Shown piece after piece: positions 52,463 through 63,324 of a stretch of DNA of 64,000 nucleotides; within the stretch, counting starts at the first letter, position 1; every line of letters starts with the position of its first letter. Made by a program: the position numbers and the translations under genes. The DNA is from Tunturiibacter empetritectus. Its GTDB lineage: Bacteria > Acidobacteriota > Terriglobia > Terriglobales > Acidobacteriaceae. The stretch covers positions 496,001 to 560,000 of the forward strand of contig NZ_JACCCU010000001.1 of the NCBI RefSeq assembly GCF_013410875.1. The letters are read 5' to 3'. The notes under the pieces were generated by a model. That model had not been told where the DNA came from. It saw nothing but the letters and a program-made list of their open reading frames with translations, and ran no database searches.

Positions 52463-53911
52463 ATGACGAACGATAAAATCAGCCGCCGAGACATGCTCCG
52501 AATGACAGCGGGAGCCACAGCAGCTACTACGCTTCAACCCTCCACCGTCTTTGCAGACGCACCGCCTTCCTCATTTCCCTCCAAACGGCCTGCCGTTCAG
52601 GACAGAAAATTTCACAGTGCAGCCGTCGAAGCCTACCTCACGAACACGAGCAGCAAAATCGGCGATCCCGAACTGGCATTGCTCTTTGAAAACTGTTATC
52701 CCAACACACTCGACACGACTATCGAATTCGGCACCTTCGAAGGCAAGCCGGATACGGCAATCATCACAGGGGACATCGCCGCAATGTGGCTGCGCGACTC
52801 CTCGGCCCAGGTGTGGCCCTATCTCCCGCTGGCTGTGAAGGACGCGCAACTTCGCCTGATGCTCGAGGGCATCATCCGTCGACAGGCCAGATGCATCCTC
52901 ATCGACCCTTACGCGAATGCCTTCATGGCGAATCTAGACGCGCCGCCGCTCGAGTGGAGCAGAACAGATTCGACCGAGATGAAGCAGGGCGTTGGCGAGC
53001 GCAAATGGGAGCTGGACTCGCTCTGCTATCCGATCCGTCTCTCCTACGGATACTGGCGCGCCACCGGAGATTCCTCTCCCTTCGACAAAACTTGGCACGC
53101 CGCAATGAAGCTGGTCGTCGAGACCATGCGCGTTCAGCAGCGCAGGCAAGGCCCCGGCCCCTATCACTTCCAACGCACCTCAAAGACGCCGACCGAAACC
53201 CTGCCCGGCGACGGATACGGCGCTCCGGTACTGCCCGTTGGCCTCATCGCATCCGGCTTTCGCCCATCGGACGACGCCTGCACCTTCCCATTCCTAGTCC
53301 CATCAAATCTCTTCGCCGTCACAACCCTCGGCTATCTCGCGCAGATGGCCAACGAGATCCTCCATGACTCAGCTCTCGCCAATCAGGCGGACGCACTAGC
53401 AGGCGAGGTCAAGAAGGCACTCCAACAACATGCCGTGGCGCAGACCGCCGAGGGAACTATCTGGGCGTACGAGGTGGACGGCTACGGCAGCCAACTTCTC
53501 ATGGACGATGCCAACGTGCCAAGCCTGCTCGCACTTCCTTACATTCACAGCTCACCCGACGCCGCGCTCTACGCCCGCACTCGCAGCTTCGTCTGGAGCG
53601 AACGCAATCCATGGTTCTTTCAGGGAAGCGCAGGTGAGGGAATCGGCGGACCACACGAAGGCAAAGACATGATCTGGCCCATGTCCATCACCACCTACGC
53701 CCTCACCAGTCAATCGGACAAAGAGATCGCCCACGCCCTTGCCATGCTGAAACACGCCAGCGCCGGATCAGGCTTCATGCACGAGAGCTTCAATCGCAAC
53801 GACGCCACAAAGTTCACGAGAAGCTGGTTCGCCTGGGCCAACTCGCTCTTTGGCGAACTCGTCGCGAACGTCGCCACGACCCGTCCTGCGTTACTTCAGG
53901 TAGCCCGCTAA
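52463..53911 (+). CDS. GH125 exo-alpha-1,6-mannosidase
   Basis: The start at 52463 gives 482 residues and places a twin-arginine signal (ISRRDMLRMTAGATAATTL) at the N terminus; upstream in-frame starts do not resemble the family. The body is an (alpha/alpha)6 barrel of the GH125 type, with GDIAAMWLRDSSAQVWPY (about residues 103-120), EWSRTDSTEMKQGVGERKWELDSLCYP in two parts and MDDANVPSLLALPY. GH125 enzymes are metal-independent inverting exo-alpha-1,6-mannosidases. With the adjacent GH92 and GH18 genes this makes a compact alpha-mannoside degradation set. No transporter for the released sugars is adjacent. Confidence 0.92.
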   Translation: MTNDKISRRDMLRMTAGATAATTLQPSTVFADAPPSSFPSKRPAVQDRKFHSAAVEAYLTNTSSKIGDPELALLFENCYPNTLDTTIEFGTFEGKPDTAIITGDIAAMWLRDSSAQVWPYLPLAVKDAQLRLMLEGIIRRQARCILIDPYANAFMANLDAPPLEWSRTDSTEMKQGVGERKWELDSLCYPIRLSYGYWRATGDSSPFDKTWHAAMKLVVETMRVQQRRQGPGPYHFQRTSKTPTETLPGDGYGAPVLPVGLIASGFRPSDDACTFPFLVPSNLFAVTTLGYLAQMANEILHDSALANQADALAGEVKKALQQHAVAQTAEGTIWAYEVDGYGSQLLMDDANVPSLLALPYIHSSPDAALYARTRSFVWSERNPWFFQGSAGEGIGGPHEGKDMIWPMSITTYALTSQSDKEIAHALAMLKHASAGSGFMHESFNRNDATKFTRSWFAWANSLFGELVANVATTRPALLQVAR

Positions 53912-53963
53912 CCCACACGCGGCTCGAGCAACATTCAAAGAAGCAACCAAACAGACGAAGTCT

Positions 53964-55100
53964 CTAGCCGCAAAGCTGCTTGATCGCCCGCCGCAAAATC
54001 ACAACGCACTCCTCGAGCTCCGCAATAGGCACACACTCGCGTGGACTATGCGCTGTCAGCATAGATCCTGGTCCAATCACCACTGCTTCAGCGCCCATTC
54101 GGGCAAGCCATGGTGCCTCCGTGCCAAAGGCGATAGTCTGGACCTCCGAGTCAGTCTCTTTCAACACAGCCTGAATCACGGCACTATCGATGCGAGTCTC
54201 AAACCCGCCTTCCATCCTCAAAACCTCAACCTGTATCTTAAACCCGTCCCGGCTCTCCTCCTCGAAATGACGAACAACCTCAAGCAGCTGCTCAAGAACA
54301 ACCTCCGGACGCTGCGTAGGAACAGGTCTCCACTCCAACAAAAAAGAGCACTCAGCCGGGACAACATTCTTGGCCGTCCCTCCGCGAATCTCACCAACAT
54401 TCAACGTCGTCCATGGCGGAGAAAAAGCATCATTCCGGTCCGCCATCAACTCCACTGCCAGATCCTCAATCTCTCGCAGCAACCGCGCCGCAGCAAAGAT
54501 GGCCGACCTCCCAGCCTCAGGAAAAGCGCTGTGTGCAGCTCGCCCCGTTACCTTGATCGAAGCAAGACAATAGCCCTTCCCAGCGCGCGCAGGAGTAAGC
54601 GACGTAGGCTCCCCGACGATCGCGTACCGCGCACGAATCGCGTCAGCCTCAAGAAGAAAACGAGCTCCCCGGCAACCAACCTCTTCATCCGCAGTAAACA
54701 CTAGGCAAAGCCGCTTCTTCATCCCACCAGCATCCACCGACGCAGCCGTAGCAAGCACGCACGCAAGAAAACCCTTCACATCGCAGGCGCCACAGCCATG
54801 CAGCATCCCATCCCGCTCACGCAGCGCCGTTGCGTCCGTCCATTCAGCGGCGAAGGGAACCGTATCCGTATGGCAGATGATAGCAAGCTCCGCCTCAATC
54901 CTCCCCTCTCCCATCGGCTGAGGCGAGACAACAAGATTCACCTTCTCCACGCTCGCCTCATCGTCATAGCAAAACAGGCGAGAATGCCACCCAAGCGGTT
55001 CAAGAAACCTCTGAATCCACTCCACCACCGGGCGATTGCTCATGCTGGACACACTCGGAATCGCCACCAGCTCCTGCAGCAGTGCCTGTGGACGGATCAT
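53964..55100 (-). CDS. M20-family amidohydrolase (acetylornithine deacetylase-like), last gene of the hut operon
   Basis: The start at 55100 (378 residues, MIRPQALLQEL) overlaps the hutF stop by 4 bp. The metal site of M20 enzymes is complete: His77 and Asp79 (ICHTDTV), Asp107 (GACDVKG), general-base Glu139 and Glu140 (FTADEEVG), Glu164 (IVGEPTS) and a late His (TAHSPRE). ArgE-type members cleave N-acyl groups from acidic or basic amino acids. In this place a HutG N-formylglutamate deformylase is expected and none is visible. The enzyme may therefore hydrolyse N-formylglutamate. That is inference; true acetylornithine deacetylase activity cannot be excluded. Confidence 0.85.
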   Translation of the reverse strand: MIRPQALLQELVAIPSVSSMSNRPVVEWIQRFLEPLGWHSRLFCYDDEASVEKVNLVVSPQPMGEGRIEAELAIICHTDTVPFAAEWTDATALRERDGMLHGCGACDVKGFLACVLATAASVDAGGMKKRLCLVFTADEEVGCRGARFLLEADAIRARYAIVGEPTSLTPARAGKGYCLASIKVTGRAAHSAFPEAGRSAIFAAARLLREIEDLAVELMADRNDAFSPPWTTLNVGEIRGGTAKNVVPAECSFLLEWRPVPTQRPEVVLEQLLEVVRHFEEESRDGFKIQVEVLRMEGGFETRIDSAVIQAVLKETDSEVQTIAFGTEAPWLARMGAEAVVIGPGSMLTAHSPRECVPIAELEECVVILRRAIKQLCG

Positions 55101-56485
55101 AGCTCTGTCCCCAGCCGCGTCTGCACTCTGCGAAAAGCCTCCACGATCTCGTCCTGCAGCGCATGACATCCGCTGTCGACGACGACCTTCCCATCGACGA
55201 CAACATCCCGGATCGCCCGCGGAGACATGCTGAACACAATATTAGTCAGCAACTCATCAGGCAGACTTCCCGCAATCGAAGCCTCAGAGAGATCGACCGT
55301 AAAGAAGTCGGCAGCCTTACCAGCCTCCAGCGCCCCCGCCTCAACATGCAGCGATCGAGCCCCAGCGCGCGTCGCGAAGTCGAATAGCAGAACCGGCAAA
55401 GTTTCACCCTGTCGACCATCTAGGACTGCACGTTGCAGGTGTCGCAGACGCAAGTTCGATTCCAGCTCGCGAGCATTTTCCAGCGCATCCGTCTGCGTAT
55501 GGCTATCCGTCCCGAACGCAATCGAAACCCCCGCATCGATCAAAGCATCTGCATCAAGAATCCCGTCCCCGAGATTTCGCTCCGTCGTAGGACAAGCCCC
55601 CACCGTAATCTTTCCGCGTCCCATCCGCTCAATCTCGCCACCCTGCACATGGATCGCATGGATCGCGGTAAAGTCCGGCGTCATCAGCCCAAGCTCATCG
55701 AGAAACGCAAAAGGAGTCGTTCCATACTCAGCAACGCAAGCCTCAATCTCCGCAGGCTGTTCTGCAACGTGCATATGCATCGGCAGACCATGCGTCTGCG
55801 CCCAGTTCGAAACAGCCTTGAGATAGTCACGCGGAACAGCCCGGACACTATGCGGAGCAAGCCCAAAGCTAACCGTCGAAGACATCGCAGCAATCTCACT
55901 CCGCAACGTCTCCGAATCACGCAAAAATCTCTCCACATCCGGCTCGATAAAACGGATCTGCCCAGAGTCCGGAAGAAGCGTGAAGCCCGCCCGAACATAG
56001 GCGCACCGAAGCAGAACGATCCGTATCCCAACACTCTCCGCAGCGCGAATCACCTGCGTCGCCAGCAGATTCGGATCGGCATAGGCTTCACCCGCCGGTG
56101 TGCGGTGAAGATAGTGAAACTCCCCAACGGTAGTGATGCCCGCAAGCGTCATCTCAAGGAACGCCATGCGGGCAACGTCGTAGATCTCCTCCGGCGTCAG
56201 CGCAAGCGCGCAGCGATACATAATGTTCCGCCACGACCAGAAGTCAGGTCCACTCCTGCGCCTCGACTCCGCCTTGCCGCGCAACGCACGTTGAAACGAG
56301 TGCGAATGAATATCGATCATTCCCGGCAACAGAGCACGACCTGGCAAACGCCGAACCTCGGAGACGCTGTCCGTCTTAACGGGTCCAATCGAGGAGATCG
56401 TTCCGTCCTTCGCGACAACAACTTCATAACCACTCCGAAATCGCCCGTCGACATAAACAAGATCCGGCTGATAAGACACGCTCAT
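55097..56485 (-). CDS. hutF: Formimidoylglutamate deiminase
   Basis: The product has 462 residues and belongs to the amidohydrolase superfamily. The metal motif is DIHSHSFQRAL, followed by WRNIMYRCALALTPEE and FHYLHRTPAGEAYADPN, which are distinctive for HutF. Later GLAPHSVRAVPRDYL and the metal Asp in AFGTDSHTQTD are visible. It converts N-formimino-L-glutamate to N-formyl-L-glutamate plus ammonia, the first step of the five-step hut branch. It overlaps hutI and the M20 gene by 4 bp each. Its presence means a deformylase must follow rather than formiminoglutamase. Confidence 0.92.
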   Translation of the reverse strand: MSVSYQPDLVYVDGRFRSGYEVVVAKDGTISSIGPVKTDSVSEVRRLPGRALLPGMIDIHSHSFQRALRGKAESRRRSGPDFWSWRNIMYRCALALTPEEIYDVARMAFLEMTLAGITTVGEFHYLHRTPAGEAYADPNLLATQVIRAAESVGIRIVLLRCAYVRAGFTLLPDSGQIRFIEPDVERFLRDSETLRSEIAAMSSTVSFGLAPHSVRAVPRDYLKAVSNWAQTHGLPMHMHVAEQPAEIEACVAEYGTTPFAFLDELGLMTPDFTAIHAIHVQGGEIERMGRGKITVGACPTTERNLGDGILDADALIDAGVSIAFGTDSHTQTDALENARELESNLRLRHLQRAVLDGRQGETLPVLLFDFATRAGARSLHVEAGALEAGKAADFFTVDLSEASIAGSLPDELLTNIVFSMSPRAIRDVVVDGKVVVDSGCHALQDEIVEAFRRVQTRLGTEL

Positions 56486-57705
56486 GCAGCCTGCTTTCGT
56501 CCGGCGACCCAGACCTCACGCACCATATTTTGTCCAAGCGTGTAAGGCAGGTCTCGCCAGTCGGAACTCTCAAGCACAAGCAGATCTGCCTGCATCCCAA
56601 CCTCAAGCCTCCCAACATTCGAAAGCCCAAGCGCCGCCGCTGCATTCACCGTGCACGCGGTCAGAGCCTCCGGCGCCGTCAGTCCATTCAGTCGCACCGC
56701 CAGGCCCATCGCCACTGCCGTAGAGAACAGAGGGCTCGACCCCGGATTCAGGTCAGTGCCGATCGCCACCGCAGCACCAGCATCGATCAGCGCTCGCCCT
56801 GGCGCAGCAGTAAGGCCGAGATGAAGACTCACGCCCGGCAGAATCGTTGCAATCGTCTTCGACCTCGCGACCAACCCACACTGCTCGGGCGAACAGACTT
56901 CAAGATGATCGACACTCAGAGCTCCGATCTCCACTCCCAACTCCAGACCGCCCACCCGTTGAAATTGTTCCGTATGCATCTTGATACTCAACCCAGCCGC
57001 CTGCGCACAAGCGAGCACGATCCTCGCATCTTCAGCGCTCCACGCATGATGCTCAACAAAGATGTCCACCGAAGAAGCGAGACCTCGCCTCGCAACCTCC
57101 GGTATCAACTTGTTGCAAATCATCTCACGATAAATTTGTCGCTCGCCAAGCTCTTCAGGACAAATGTGAATCAGCAAAGTAGGGACCAGGCGACTTCGAG
57201 TTTGCTCCTGCAGCAAACGAACAGCCTCAAGCATTCGCAACTCCGCTTCGAGCGTGTATCCGTAACCAGACTTCACCTCGATAGTCGTAGCGCCCGAACG
57301 CTGTAGTGCCTCGATGCGAGGCAACGCAAGCGCCGCCATCTCCTCACTGCTCTTCTCCGCGGTCTCACGAATCGTATGCCATATCCCGCCGCCCGCTGCG
57401 AGAATCTCTTCGTAGGTTGCCCCGTTACTGCGTGCTTCAAAGTCGGCAAGACGATCACCCGCCCACACTGCATGGGTATGTGGATCGACGAGCCCAGGAA
57501 CGACTGCGCGACCGCCAAGATCAATCACCGACTTAGCAGAGCCACGCCACTCACGCTCCGGTCCAATCCACGAGATTCCGCCCGCATCAACAGCAACTGC
57601 CGCCTCTGGAACAACTTGTAGTTGCCCCATCGCTGCCCCACGCTTCGGCCCCTGCCCAAACGAAGTGACCACCTGCGAGATCCCGGTCAAAAGCAACTCG
57701 CTCAT
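56482..57705 (-). CDS. hutI: Imidazolonepropionase
   Basis: The 407-residue amidohydrolase has the HutI metal motif [36 protein letters not shown] follows in two blocks, then [13 protein letters not shown] and the metal Asp in [11 protein letters not shown]. It opens 4-imidazolone-5-propanoate to N-formimino-L-glutamate in the cytosol. Start and stop overlap the flanking hutU and hutF genes by 4 bp. Length and motifs match the family closely. Confidence 0.95.
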   Translation of the reverse strand: MSELLLTGISQVVTSFGQGPKRGAAMGQLQVVPEAAVAVDAGGISWIGPEREWRGSAKSVIDLGGRAVVPGLVDPHTHAVWAGDRLADFEARSNGATYEEILAAGGGIWHTIRETAEKSSEEMAALALPRIEALQRSGATTIEVKSGYGYTLEAELRMLEAVRLLQEQTRSRLVPTLLIHICPEELGERQIYREMICNKLIPEVARRGLASSVDIFVEHHAWSAEDARIVLACAQAAGLSIKMHTEQFQRVGGLELGVEIGALSVDHLEVCSPEQCGLVARSKTIATILPGVSLHLGLTAAPGRALIDAGAAVAIGTDLNPGSSPLFSTAVAMGLAVRLNGLTAPEALTACTVNAAAALGLSNVGRLEVGMQADLLVLESSDWRDLPYTLGQNMVREVWVAGRKQAA

Positions 57706-59396
57706 TTTGCCCCGGTGCCATCTGAACTGACGCTATCTGCACTTTGAATGCCCGGCCTATCGAGGCCACGTTCGGCCGCGATCCTGTGGGCCTTTTCGTA
57801 CCCCGCATCGGCGTGGCGAATCACGCCCATCGCCGGATCATTGGTGAGGCAAAGCCGCAACCGCTGATCGGCCTCCTCGCTGCCATCCGCCACAGCAACC
57901 AGTCCGGCATGCTGACTGTATCCCATGCCCACACCGCCCCCATGATGAAAGCTCATCCACCCAGCCCCGCTGGCGATTCCTGTCGCAAAGTTCAGCAGTG
58001 CCCAATCGGAGACAGCGTCCGAACCATCCAGCATAGCCTCGGTCTCGCGGTACGGACTCGCAACCGACCCGGCATCCAGATGATCGCGACCGATGACAAT
58101 CGGAGCCTTCAGCCGGCCATCCCGCACCATCTGGTTGAACAGAAGGCCGGCCTTATCTCGCTCCCGATAGCCCAGCCAGCATATACGCGCAGGCAGACCC
58201 TGATAAGCGACATGCTCTCCGGCCCAAGGAAGCCACTGATTCAACCGCGCATCCTCAGGAAAAAGTTTGAGCAGAGCCGCATCGGTAGCTGCGATGTCAG
58301 CCGGATCACCAGAAAGGGCAACCCACCGGAACGGTCCTCGCCCCTCGCAGAAAGAATCACGAATAAACGCAGGCACAAATCCCGGATAGTCGAACGCATC
58401 GTTCACACCGGCGATCTTCGCCTGCGCTCGCAGATTGTTGCCGTAGTCAAAACAGATCGCACCCCGGCGCTGCAGCTCCAGAATTGCCTGAACATGCTGT
58501 GCAATATCGACGCGCACACGGTCGAGATAACGCTCCGGCTCCCGACTACGCTGCGCCGTCAAATCTTCATCTTCTTTGGCAATCGGCCAGTAGCCATAGA
58601 GCGGATCATGCGCACTCGTTTGATCTGTAACAACATCAGGCACAAAACTCAACCGTACGATCTGCGGCAAAATCGCTGCCGCATTTCCCAGCAATCCGAT
58701 CGAAACCGCGCGGCCCTCCTTGCGTGCCACCGTTGCCCGCGCAATCGCATCTTCCAACGACGTCGCCACCTCATCCAGATACCGCGTAGCAATGCGACGC
58801 TGAATACGGCTCTCATCCACCTCAATACAGATACTCACTCCTCCAGCCAGCTTAACCGCCAGCGGCTGCGCGCCTCCCATGCCCCCCAGGCCGGCAGTCA
58901 CCGTAATCGTTCCCTTCAGCGACCCATTGAAGTACCTTTGCGCCGCTCCGAGAAAAGTCTCGTAGGTCCCCTGAAGAATCCCCTGTGTCCCGATATAGAT
59001 CCACGAGCCCGCCGTCATCTGTCCGTACATCATCAAACCCGCACGATCCAGCTTGTCGAACTCGTTCCAGTTAGCCCAGTGCGGCACCAGGTTCGAGTTG
59101 GCAATTAACACCCGCGGAGCCAGCGGATGCGTCTCCAGTACCGCCACCGCCTTCCCCGACTGCACCAGCATCGTCTCGTGGTTCTTCAGGCGATCGAGCG
59201 TCTGAACCAGCGTATGGTAAGCCTCCCAGTTCCGCGCCGCCTTCCCGCGCCCTCCGTAGACGATCAACTCCTCCGGCTTTTCAGCCACCTCCGGATCGAG
59301 ATTGTTCATCAGCATGCGTTTGGCCGCTTCCTGAATCCAACCCTGCGCTGTGCGTACATTCCCGCGAGGTGCACGAATAGGGGTGTAAGCGCTCAT
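57702..59396 (-). CDS. hutU: Urocanate hydratase
   Basis: The product has 564 residues, the usual length. NAD-binding [12 protein letters not shown] and family blocks [36 protein letters not shown] and [16 protein letters not shown] are all visible. It hydrates urocanate to imidazolone propionate using NAD+ as an electrophile. It is coupled by 4-bp overlaps to hutH upstream and hutI downstream. Confidence 0.96.
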   Translation of the reverse strand: MSAYTPIRAPRGNVRTAQGWIQEAAKRMLMNNLDPEVAEKPEELIVYGGRGKAARNWEAYHTLVQTLDRLKNHETMLVQSGKAVAVLETHPLAPRVLIANSNLVPHWANWNEFDKLDRAGLMMYGQMTAGSWIYIGTQGILQGTYETFLGAAQRYFNGSLKGTITVTAGLGGMGGAQPLAVKLAGGVSICIEVDESRIQRRIATRYLDEVATSLEDAIARATVARKEGRAVSIGLLGNAAAILPQIVRLSFVPDVVTDQTSAHDPLYGYWPIAKEDEDLTAQRSREPERYLDRVRVDIAQHVQAILELQRRGAICFDYGNNLRAQAKIAGVNDAFDYPGFVPAFIRDSFCEGRGPFRWVALSGDPADIAATDAALLKLFPEDARLNQWLPWAGEHVAYQGLPARICWLGYRERDKAGLLFNQMVRDGRLKAPIVIGRDHLDAGSVASPYRETEAMLDGSDAVSDWALLNFATGIASGAGWMSFHHGGGVGMGYSQHAGLVAVADGSEEADQRLRLCLTNDPAMGVIRHADAGYEKAHRIAAERGLDRPGIQSADSVSSDGTGAK

Positions 59397-60904
59397 GCGT
59401 GGGCGACCTCCTGCGTCTTCAACGTCGACGGCCAGTGGATCTTAGCAAGAAACGCATCCGCTGCAGCCATCATCCCGGATAAAACCCGATCTCCCTCCCA
59501 AGAGGGGCAATCAACTCGAAAGGCGTCGCGAGCCGCATCCAGCAACGGAGAAACAGAACGATCGGCGCGAAAATCAAGCGCCCGCGTTGCCGTTAGCCAC
59601 TCGATCGCCAGCACCATCCGGCAGTGTGTCACCGACTGCATCAGCTTCAGCGCAGCTGTCATCCCCATGCTCACAAAGTCTTCCTGATTCCCACTCGTCG
59701 GAATCGAGCACGCAGAGGCCGGCGTAGCCAGCACCCGCATCTCCGCGACCAGCGCAGCTGATGTCACCTGGGCCATCATCAATCCCGACTCGATCCCCGG
59801 CCGCGTAGCCAGAAACGCAGGAAGCCCTTCGTTCAAACTCGGATTCATCAGCCTCTCCGTTCGTCGCTCCGAGATTCCCGCCAACTGGCAGAGAGCAATT
59901 GCAAGCTGATCCAGCACCAGCGCCAGCGGCGCTCCATGAAAGTTCCCGCCAGAAACAAAGTCATCTTCGAACAGCAGAGGATTATCCGTCGCACTATTCA
60001 ACTCAATCGCGAAGACCCGTTCCGCCTGACGCAACGAATCCCACACCGCCCCATGGACCTGCGGAACGCAGCGCAGGCAATAAGCATCCTGAACGCTCGT
60101 ACTAGAACGATGCCGCGTCGATCCCTCAAGCAGATCGCGAAGCGAAGCCGCGCTATGAACCTGTCCTAGATGAGGACGCGCCGCATGAAGCCGTTCATCA
60201 TAGGCCGCCGCCGTGCCACGCAGCGCCTGCAAGGTCAGCGCCGCTGCAATCTGTGACGACTGAAACAACTCGTCAAGGTCACGTAATTGGAGACATCCGA
60301 TCGCGAGCATCGCCTGCGTTCCGTTCAGCAGCGAAATCCCTTCCTTCGCCTGAAGCTTCAACGGCTCCAGACCGGATCGCTGCAAGCACTCCGCAGCCGG
60401 CCGCCGCTCGCCAGCAAAAAAGGCCTCGCCCTCCCCGATCAACACCAGAGCCATGTGAGCAAGCGGCGCCAGATCCCCGCTCGCGCCAACACTTCCACGC
60501 ATCGGAACCACCGGTGTAATACCGGAATTCAGCAGGTCGCACAGCCGCTCCGCAACCACCGGCCGAATCCCCGACAAGCCCATCGCAAGAATATTTGCCC
60601 TGATCAACATCATCGCCCGAACCACATCCTCGGCCAGCGGCTCGCCCACCCCGCAGCAGTGGGAACGCACCAGGTTCAACTGCATCTGTTCAATCCCATC
60701 GGCCTCAAGCCGAACATTCGCCAGCAGTCCCACGCCTGTGTTCAACGCGTAAACCGCAGTCTCACTCTGAAGCGCTTCTTCCACTTTGCCGCGCGAGATC
60801 TTCATGCGGCCTAGTGCCGCCGCCGCAATCGAAGCGGACTCGCCACTCCGCGCAACACGAACAACTTCATCAATCGTCAACGATCTTCCATCAAGTTCAA
60901 CCAT
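59393..60904 (-). CDS. hutH: Histidine ammonia-lyase
   Basis: From the ATG at 60904 the protein has 503 residues; an in-frame ATG at 60916 would add four, and neither has a strong ribosome site. The Ala141-Ser142-Gly143 triad that self-cyclises to the MIO group is in [27 protein letters not shown] and the late [15 protein letters not shown] block (written here [10 protein letters not shown]) are also conserved. It deaminates histidine to urocanate and is the first gene of the operon. The promoter must lie in the 200-bp gap shared with the Lrp-type gene. Confidence 0.95.
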   Translation of the reverse strand: MVELDGRSLTIDEVVRVARSGESASIAAAALGRMKISRGKVEEALQSETAVYALNTGVGLLANVRLEADGIEQMQLNLVRSHCCGVGEPLAEDVVRAMMLIRANILAMGLSGIRPVVAERLCDLLNSGITPVVPMRGSVGASGDLAPLAHMALVLIGEGEAFFAGERRPAAECLQRSGLEPLKLQAKEGISLLNGTQAMLAIGCLQLRDLDELFQSSQIAAALTLQALRGTAAAYDERLHAARPHLGQVHSAASLRDLLEGSTRHRSSTSVQDAYCLRCVPQVHGAVWDSLRQAERVFAIELNSATDNPLLFEDDFVSGGNFHGAPLALVLDQLAIALCQLAGISERRTERLMNPSLNEGLPAFLATRPGIESGLMMAQVTSAALVAEMRVLATPASACSIPTSGNQEDFVSMGMTAALKLMQSVTHCRMVLAIEWLTATRALDFRADRSVSPLLDAARDAFRVDCPSWEGDRVLSGMMAAADAFLAKIHWPSTLKTQEVAHA

Positions 60905-61111
60905 AACGATCAGCATAGAGAAGCGCAGTCGAGGAAGCCATGCAAACTAACCGGAAATAAGCTCCTAAATCAGAGCAAACGCCAAAAAAGCAACCAGGAA
61001 TCCAACGAATCAATCATTCCTAACGCGTATCACACCAGATACCTCTGCGACTCAAAACTAATGAATCGTCCCTTCTGATGTCTAATTGCTAGGAAACATA
61101 GGAGCAAACCC

Positions 61112-61597
61112 ATGGCTCAGGATCTGGACCCCATCGACTACAACATCGTCCGCATGCTCGCCGAAGACGCCAGAACCTCCTACGCCGAGCTGGGCCGCAA
61201 GGTAGGCCTCTCCCCCTCCGCCGTAGCCGAGCGAATCCATCAGCTCGAGAGCGCCAAAGTCATCCTCGGATACCGCGCCTTGCTCGACGAAAAGGCCTTC
61301 GGCTACTCCGTCATGGCTTTCATCCGGCTCACCTGCGACAACACCCACTACCGTCCCTTCCTAAAGTTCCTCCCCACCATCGACGCCGTACAGGAGTGCC
61401 ATCACATCACCGGCGGAGAAGCCTTCCTCATCAAAGTTCGCCTCGCCTCCATCGATCAACTCGAGCCCCTCATCGAGCGTCTGCTCCCCTACGGAATGCC
61501 CACCACCAGCATGGTTCTCTCCACACCCGTCTACCGGCAACAGGAGGCATGGCTGCTCAGGCACGCAGGCCTCCCCGCGCGGCCCAGAAAAAAATAA
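61112..61597 (+). CDS. Lrp/AsnC-family transcriptional regulator, candidate hut regulator
   Basis: The protein has 161 residues. A helix-turn-helix (LDPIDYNIVRMLAEDARTS, then ELGRKVGLSPSAVAERIHQL) precedes a RAM ligand domain (SVMAFIRLTC to STPVYRQ). AGGAGCAAACCC stands before the ATG. Lrp-type proteins sense amino acids. It is transcribed away from hutH across about 200 bp, which suggests it controls the hut operon in response to histidine or a hut intermediate. The usual HutC (GntR) repressor is not visible here. I found no clear Lrp box in the gap. Confidence 0.88.
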   Translation: MAQDLDPIDYNIVRMLAEDARTSYAELGRKVGLSPSAVAERIHQLESAKVILGYRALLDEKAFGYSVMAFIRLTCDNTHYRPFLKFLPTIDAVQECHHITGGEAFLIKVRLASIDQLEPLIERLLPYGMPTTSMVLSTPVYRQQEAWLLRHAGLPARPRKK

Positions 61598-61634
61598 AGA
61601 AGTCTTGCAAAGAAAAAATCCTTCCGTAGCAAGC

Positions 61635-63080
61635 CTATTGCGAGGTCAGCGCCTTCAGATACAGATACTCAAACTCCACCCCGTTATAGAAATCGACAAC
61701 GCGAATGCGTTCATCGCGGCCATGCGCACGGACGTCATCCCGATCCACGCCCATGCCCGAGAACCCATAGCTTGGGATACCCGCGTTCATGGTGTACACG
61801 CTGTCAGAAGCGCCCGTCTCCATCTCCGCAATCACCGGAATCCCTGGCCACATCGACTTCACAATCGCGTCAAGCGGACGTAACACCACCGGGTCCAGCG
61901 GGGGCGGCGCCATCGACTTACGGTCCGACCCCTTTTCGAACACCTCTCCCCCATCAGTGACATACTGCACCTTGAGCGTCGGATCGGCAAAGATCCGAAT
62001 CAACTCCTGGCGAATCTCCTCCTGCGAATGTCCAGGAAAGATGCGGCAATTGACATTGGCAACCGCACTCCCCGGCAACGCATTCGGCGCATGGCCTGCA
62101 GACATCATCGTCGCAACGCAGGTCGTATGCAGCAGCGAGTTGTAGATCGGGTCCTTCGACAACCGCTGCGCCGCCGCTGCATCCGGCACCGGCCCCGATA
62201 CAGCTTTCAGATCCTCCGCCAGCTGCCCATCTTTCGTCTTCGCGCTACTCGCAAAATAAACTCGCGTTACCTCATTCGTCTCCAAAGGAAAAGTTGTTTT
62301 CTCCAGGCGTCCCAGCGCATCCGCAACATGGTAGATCGCATTATCTGGCCGGGGCAGGGAGCTGTGCCCACCAGGGTTCGTCGCCGTCACACGATAGTCC
62401 GCATAAAGCTTCTCCGTCGCTTCAATGTCCATGCTGACAGCTCTACCCTTCTCCAACTCAGGTCCCCCTGCATCCGGATTCAGCGCAAACCCGCCATCAA
62501 TCAGATCGCGATGATTCTTCAGCAGCCAATCCACTCCATTCGACTTCCCACCCTCTTCGTCTGCAGTCAAAGCAACAATGATGTCGCGATCAGGAACAAA
62601 ACCCTCCCGCCTCATCCGAATAAAACTCTCGACGACAGCAGCATCGCTGTCCTTCATATCCTGCGTTCCACGTCCGTAAAAATAGCCGTCTTTCTCAACA
62701 AACTGAAACGGGTCCGTCGTCCAGTCCGACCGCTTCGCCTCGACCACATCGATATGCCCGATGATCAAAACCGGCTTCAACGTTGAGCCAGCGCGTCCTC
62801 GATATCGAGCCACCATATTGCCCTTCCTGTCATTCGGCCCCATCACCACCACATCCGACTCCGCAAACCCAGCATCGAGCAGCCGCTTTTTCATCGCATC
62901 GGCCGCCACCGTCGTGCTCCCAACCGAGTCCGTCGTATTAGTCTCGATCAGTTGCTGAAAGATCTCACGCGCAAGCGCCTTATCGGCAACCGGCAACTGA
63001 TTTGGCTGAGCAAAAAGTGCGGAAGTCAAAACAACAGAAATTAGACAAGCGGCAATCGATCTCAAGGAAGCGATCCTCAT
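61635..63080 (-). CDS. Secreted M20-family peptidase (carboxypeptidase-like)
   Basis: The 481-residue product has a signal peptide (AACLISVVLTSALFAQ). Metal-binding motifs are IGHIDVVEA (His and Asp), GTQDMKDSD (bridging Asp), TADEEGGKSNG (catalytic Glu) and NPDAGGPE. A lid or dimerisation domain lies between about residues 220 and 350. It is exported, unlike the M20 enzyme of the hut operon, and is convergent with the Lrp-type gene, so it is probably unrelated to histidine use. Substrate is unknown; family members cleave C-terminal residues or dipeptides. Confidence 0.85.
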   Translation of the reverse strand: MRIASLRSIAACLISVVLTSALFAQPNQLPVADKALAREIFQQLIETNTTDSVGSTTVAADAMKKRLLDAGFAESDVVVMGPNDRKGNMVARYRGRAGSTLKPVLIIGHIDVVEAKRSDWTTDPFQFVEKDGYFYGRGTQDMKDSDAAVVESFIRMRREGFVPDRDIIVALTADEEGGKSNGVDWLLKNHRDLIDGGFALNPDAGGPELEKGRAVSMDIEATEKLYADYRVTATNPGGHSSLPRPDNAIYHVADALGRLEKTTFPLETNEVTRVYFASSAKTKDGQLAEDLKAVSGPVPDAAAAQRLSKDPIYNSLLHTTCVATMMSAGHAPNALPGSAVANVNCRIFPGHSQEEIRQELIRIFADPTLKVQYVTDGGEVFEKGSDRKSMAPPPLDPVVLRPLDAIVKSMWPGIPVIAEMETGASDSVYTMNAGIPSYGFSGMGVDRDDVRAHGRDERIRVVDFYNGVEFEYLYLKALTSQ

Positions 63081-63324
63081 ACGTCAGGTAGAAAAGATGG
63101 TCCTATATTCGCACGAACATCGCACGCGGCCCCAGACATTCCATCTTCTACTACAAGGTCCATCTTGCCTGCAGCGCAAAAACATCCAAAAAAAACGCAT
63201 CGGAAACCCCACCAGCAAATACTTCCAAGGCTCAGCAAATATCAACCTTCTGGACAACGCCGCCACTAAACGCTTATTACTCTAAGACACCACAAGAATC
63301 ATTCCGATCGCGAAGTGAGTTCTG

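Noticed and set aside
57744..59108. 454-codon plus-strand frame antisense to hutU
   Set aside because: hutU motifs cover the complete region on the minus strand, and the antisense product is Arg/His-rich and unlike any family.
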